Shown: positions 5,253 to 5,671 of the stretch, in pieces
Layout of the letters: the number at the start of each line of letters is the position of its first letter
How positions within the stretch are numbered: the stretch's first letter is position 1
NCBI GenBank assembly: GCA_002348315.1
Contig: DEAW01000015.1
Span: 1-5,671 of the forward strand
DNA: 5,671 bases
Source of the DNA: Planctomycetaceae bacterium UBA2972
GTDB taxonomy: Bacteria; Planctomycetota; Planctomycetia; Pirellulales; Pirellulaceae
Direction of reading: 5' to 3'
Notes under the pieces: generated by a model
What the model was told of the DNA's origin: nothing
What the model saw: only the letters and a program-made list of their open reading frames with translations
Database searches by the model: none
Position numbers and translations under genes: made by a program

Positions 5253-5671
5253 CTATTGAGGACGCTGAGGGCGTTGTGGACGATCACCGGATTGTGCCGG
5301 AGCACCACCTTGACCTGGCTGCCCGGGTCGACCACCCTGGCCTCCGAATCCGCCTCGATCGCCTTGACCACCTTGACCACCTTGACCTGGCTGTCCACCC
5401 TGACCCGGGCGTCCACCACGATTAAACTGACTTGGCATTAGTTCCTCAATTGTCAACTTACCGTTACGATCCCGATCGAGTTGACTCAGCGCTTTCGCAG
5501 CATTCGCAATCTCTTCTTTGGAGATTTCACCATTACGATCCCGATCGAGAACCATGAAAATTGGCAAGGGCGGCAAGCCTCGCTGACCGCCGGCCTGCCC
5601 CGGTTGACCACCCTGGCCGGGACGCCCGCCCTGACCACCAAATCCCTGAGGTCGCTGTCCCTGAGGACGTT
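5253..5671 (-). CDS. Gly/Gln/Pro-rich EF-hand protein (5' end cut by window edge)
   Basis: The last 138 residues and a TAG stop are visible; the frame is open to the right edge, so the true start is outside. An internal TTG at 5576 only mimics a start. Two canonical calcium loops are visible: DRDRNGEISKEE at visible residues 42-53 and DRDRNGKLTIEE at 65-76. Each has Asp, Asp, Asn, Gly and a final Glu at loop positions 1, 3, 5, 6 and 12. They are 23 residues apart, the short dockerin-like spacing common in planctomycete EF-hand proteins rather than the roughly 36 of calmodulin. Both flanks are low complexity: RPQ and GGQ/GQ units before the pair, then about 55 residues rich in GGRPGQ, GGQ and RPQ up to the end. 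No membrane segment is visible. A secreted or envelope calcium-binding role is likely, but export cannot be judged without the N-terminus. A hairpin follows the stop, so it may be a unit separate from TlpA. Confidence 0.88.
   Translation of the reverse strand, partial: RPQGQRPQGFGGQGGRPGQGGQPGQAGGQRGLPPLPIFMVLDRDRNGEISKEEIANAAKALSQLDRDRNGKLTIEELMPSQFNRGGRPGQGGQPGQGGQGGQGDRGGFGGQGGRPGQPGQGGAPAQSGDRPQRPQRPQ
5281..5425 (-). repeat. low-complexity repeat coding GGQ/GQ/RPGQ units
   Basis: Short imperfect tandem units occur inside the EF-hand gene, clearest as the 9-base plus-strand unit ACCACCTTG near 5365-5390. They encode the C-terminal GGQ and RPGQ runs. The similar stretch at 5585-5669 encodes the N-terminal flank. 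The repeats are coding and not an independent element. Confidence 0.6.
5464..5549 (-). repeat. 17-bp direct repeat encoding the two EF-hand loops
   Basis: TTACGATCCCGATCGAG (plus strand) occurs at 5464-5480 and at 5533-5549, exactly 69 bp (23 codons) apart. Both copies encode LDRDRN. Identity at third codon positions suggests a fairly recent internal duplication or gene conversion. Confidence 0.7.

Noticed and set aside
5281..5425. CRISPR array
   Set aside because: The repeat units are only about 9 bases, with no unique spacers, and lie inside a coding frame.
5180..5441. several short frames on both strands over the EF-hand 3' end
   Set aside because: They are frame shadows of the GC-rich glycine repeats; their LDHLDHLDL-type runs are the same repeats read in the wrong frame or strand.

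Overview
The window looks like a piece of a planctomycete (Planctomycetota) chromosome or metagenomic contig of roughly balanced GC. The evidence is the gene content: a Tat-type DUF1501 protein, a secreted TlpA-like thioredoxin followed by a DUF1080 (3-keto-disaccharide hydrolase-like) reading frame, and a Gly/Gln/Pro-rich EF-hand protein are typical of that phylum. All supported genes lie on the minus strand, so they are described here from high to low coordinate. The species cannot be named from this sequence.

Layout: (1) 5671-5253 is the 3' part of an EF-hand protein with two canonical calcium loops between low-complexity flanks. It is followed by a hairpin (5229-5195) and an extended -10 promoter candidate (5190-5182). 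(2) 5127-4012 is a GTG-started, exported TlpA/ResA-like thioredoxin with a long helical N-terminal region. (3) 3970-3674, 41 bp downstream, is a 98-residue DUF1080 protein that stops about halfway through the expected fold. The unit closes with a good intrinsic terminator (3628-3570). (4) A new unit starts with a promoter candidate (3562-3534), a 29-bp inverted repeat (3540-3512) and a strong Shine-Dalgarno. It reads an unrecognised exported protein (3499-2336) that ends at a TGA. The same frame continues, after only 8 codons, into a second open stretch (2311-1475) with no signal peptide and a poor start. These are most simply the two halves of one protein of about 674 residues. (5) A DUF1501 protein (1403 to the window edge) follows 71 bp later, with another 29-bp inverted repeat just before its start and no visible terminator between them.

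Working together: every complete gene start in the window encodes an export signal (Sec-like for TlpA, DUF1080 and the split gene; twin-arginine for DUF1501). The region therefore appears devoted to envelope or periplasmic proteins. TlpA-DUF1080 forms one transcription unit and split gene-DUF1501 another. The functions of DUF1501 and of the split protein are not established, and their pairing is the least explained part of the window. The most notable observation is the in-frame TGA that divides the split gene. No RNA genes, insertion sequences or CRISPR arrays were seen.
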